Assembly (NCBI GenBank): GCA_020850785.1
Contig: JADZDZ010000020.1
Location: forward strand, 1-6,434
Direction of reading: 5' to 3'
Length of the DNA: 6,434 bases
Origin: Candidatus Sumerlaeota bacterium
GTDB lineage: Bacteria > Sumerlaeota > Sumerlaeia > SLMS01
A program made the translations under genes and the position numbers. This document shows positions 5,544 to 6,434 of the stretch, one piece after another. Below the pieces are notes generated by a model, which was not told the DNA's origin, searched no databases, and was given only the letters and a program-made list of their open reading frames with translations. Every line of letters begins with the position of its first letter. The first letter of the stretch is position 1.

Positions 5544-6434
5544 ATGCTGCGCCGCCTCGCGAGGAGCCCCAGCTTTCGCACGGCCACCGTCGCGCTGTTT
5601 TTTGCGGCTCTGTTCAGTGCTTTTGTGGAGCCCCTCCATACCGCTGGAATCCTGCGGCTGAAAACCGGCGACTACAACTGGTTGTGGATTCCGACGCTTC
5701 GATCACTGCTGGGCTTGGCGGGGACCCTCCTTTTACCCATCATTGTGCTGGCGCGCTGTCCCAGAATCATTTCGCAATCGAGTATTGGGCGCGAAATTGT
5801 TGGCGGAATAATTTTCACAATAATCGCAATCGCCTGTATCCTGCAAATGCAGGGCGTCGACGCTTTTGCCGATACTCTCTTCGCCATTTTATCGATTTTG
5901 GTGTGCCTGATTGCATGGTATTTGATATTTCGTTTTCCTATTAGTCGTTATCGATTTTCCGAGAAACTCATTTATATTGTCATTCCTGTCGCGACGATCC
6001 TGATCGGCAGTGCCGCAAGTGCATATCTCTACAAAGGCTTTCTGGTCTTTTCCGACTCCCAATCACAACTTGCCCAGGCGCGCCTGCTGCTGACGGGAAA
6101 TGTGACATGGAAGATCGATCAGGGACTGCGTGATGTGCTTGCATTTCCCTACGCGCTTGAAACGGTTCCCAGCTATTCACAATATCCACCGGGTCATCTG
6201 ATGGGGATGGCGCTTGTGATGGCGATGAAATTGCCACCGGTTGCGTGGGGGATCATCATGTTCGCGGTGACCGCGCTCCTTTCCGCGCAAGTCGCGGGAC
6301 GCATTGCGGGCCGCAGCGCCGCAATTCTGGCGGGCTCGCTCGTCTCCCTCTCGCCGCTCATCCACATGATGGCCACGAACGGAATGAACCACATGACAGC
6401 GGCGGCGCTTTCGATGGCGACCCTCCTCTGTTTC
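5544..6434 (+). CDS. GT-C type membrane glycosyltransferase-like protein, N-terminal part (3' end outside window)
   Basis: The frame is open from ATG 5544 to the window end (297 residues), with an in-frame TAG at 5538 just upstream, so this is the earliest possible ATG start. Four hydrophobic segments (about 12-32, 49-69, 84-101, 109-130) precede a fifth (141-165), after which comes an outer loop with SDSQSQLAQARLLLTGN (170-186) and YSQYPPGHLMGMAL (211-224). These match the 'DE.sYLfqAr.fa.G' and 'YSqYPPGHpl' motifs of large PMT-like bacterial proteins, in which a polyprenyl-linked sugar is thought to be transferred outside the cytoplasm. The usual Asp-Glu pair is reduced to D171 followed by Ser. 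Further helices begin near 233 and 255. The first half is AT-richer than the neighbours. It may be a paralogue of the protein whose C-terminus opens the window. Function is inferred from weak motifs only. Confidence 0.75.
   Translation, partial: MLRRLARSPSFRTATVALFFAALFSAFVEPLHTAGILRLKTGDYNWLWIPTLRSLLGLAGTLLLPIIVLARCPRIISQSSIGREIVGGIIFTIIAIACILQMQGVDAFADTLFAILSILVCLIAWYLIFRFPISRYRFSEKLIYIVIPVATILIGSAASAYLYKGFLVFSDSQSQLAQARLLLTGNVTWKIDQGLRDVLAFPYALETVPSYSQYPPGHLMGMALVMAMKLPPVAWGIIMFAVTALLSAQVAGRIAGRSAAILAGSLVSLSPLIHMMATNGMNHMTAAALSMATLLCF

Overview
The window is a dense, moderately GC-rich stretch of bacterial DNA. All six supported genes lie on the + strand, and five of them (positions 3-5459) form one tightly packed run. 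The genes are: the C-terminal part of a membrane glycosyltransferase-like (GT-C type) protein; a complete GT39/ArnT-like membrane glycosyltransferase; a complete DUF2723 (TMEM260-like) membrane protein; a complete DPM1-like GT2 polyprenyl-phosphate glycosyltransferase; and a complete undecaprenyl-diphosphatase (UppP/BacA). After an 84-bp gap comes the N-terminal part of a second large GT-C-like membrane protein, cut by the window end.

The first four junctions are a 4-nt overlap (GTGA), a 1-nt overlap (TGATG), a 1-nt overlap (TAATG) and a 3-nt gap. No convincing Shine-Dalgarno sequence precedes any of these starts. This points to one transcript with translational coupling. No RNA gene, insertion sequence, CRISPR array, attachment site or strong terminator was seen. 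There is no long non-coding stretch; the only gap is 5460-5543.

The genes suggest a lipid-carrier-dependent glycosylation module. The GT2 enzyme would charge a polyprenyl phosphate with a sugar on the cytoplasmic face. The multi-pass GT-C and DUF2723 proteins would transfer sugars from the carrier to an acceptor on the outer face. UppP would return polyprenyl diphosphate to the monophosphate pool. Acceptor and sugar cannot be read from the sequence.

The organism cannot be named with confidence. Composition, weak ribosome-binding sites, the DUF2723 gene and the WPGTSRSM-type UppP motif would fit a Gram-negative lineage such as the PVC group (for example Verrucomicrobiota) or a related uncultured phylum. 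That is an impression, not a demonstrated placement. The individual families are all known; what is of interest is their combination and several departures from family motifs.
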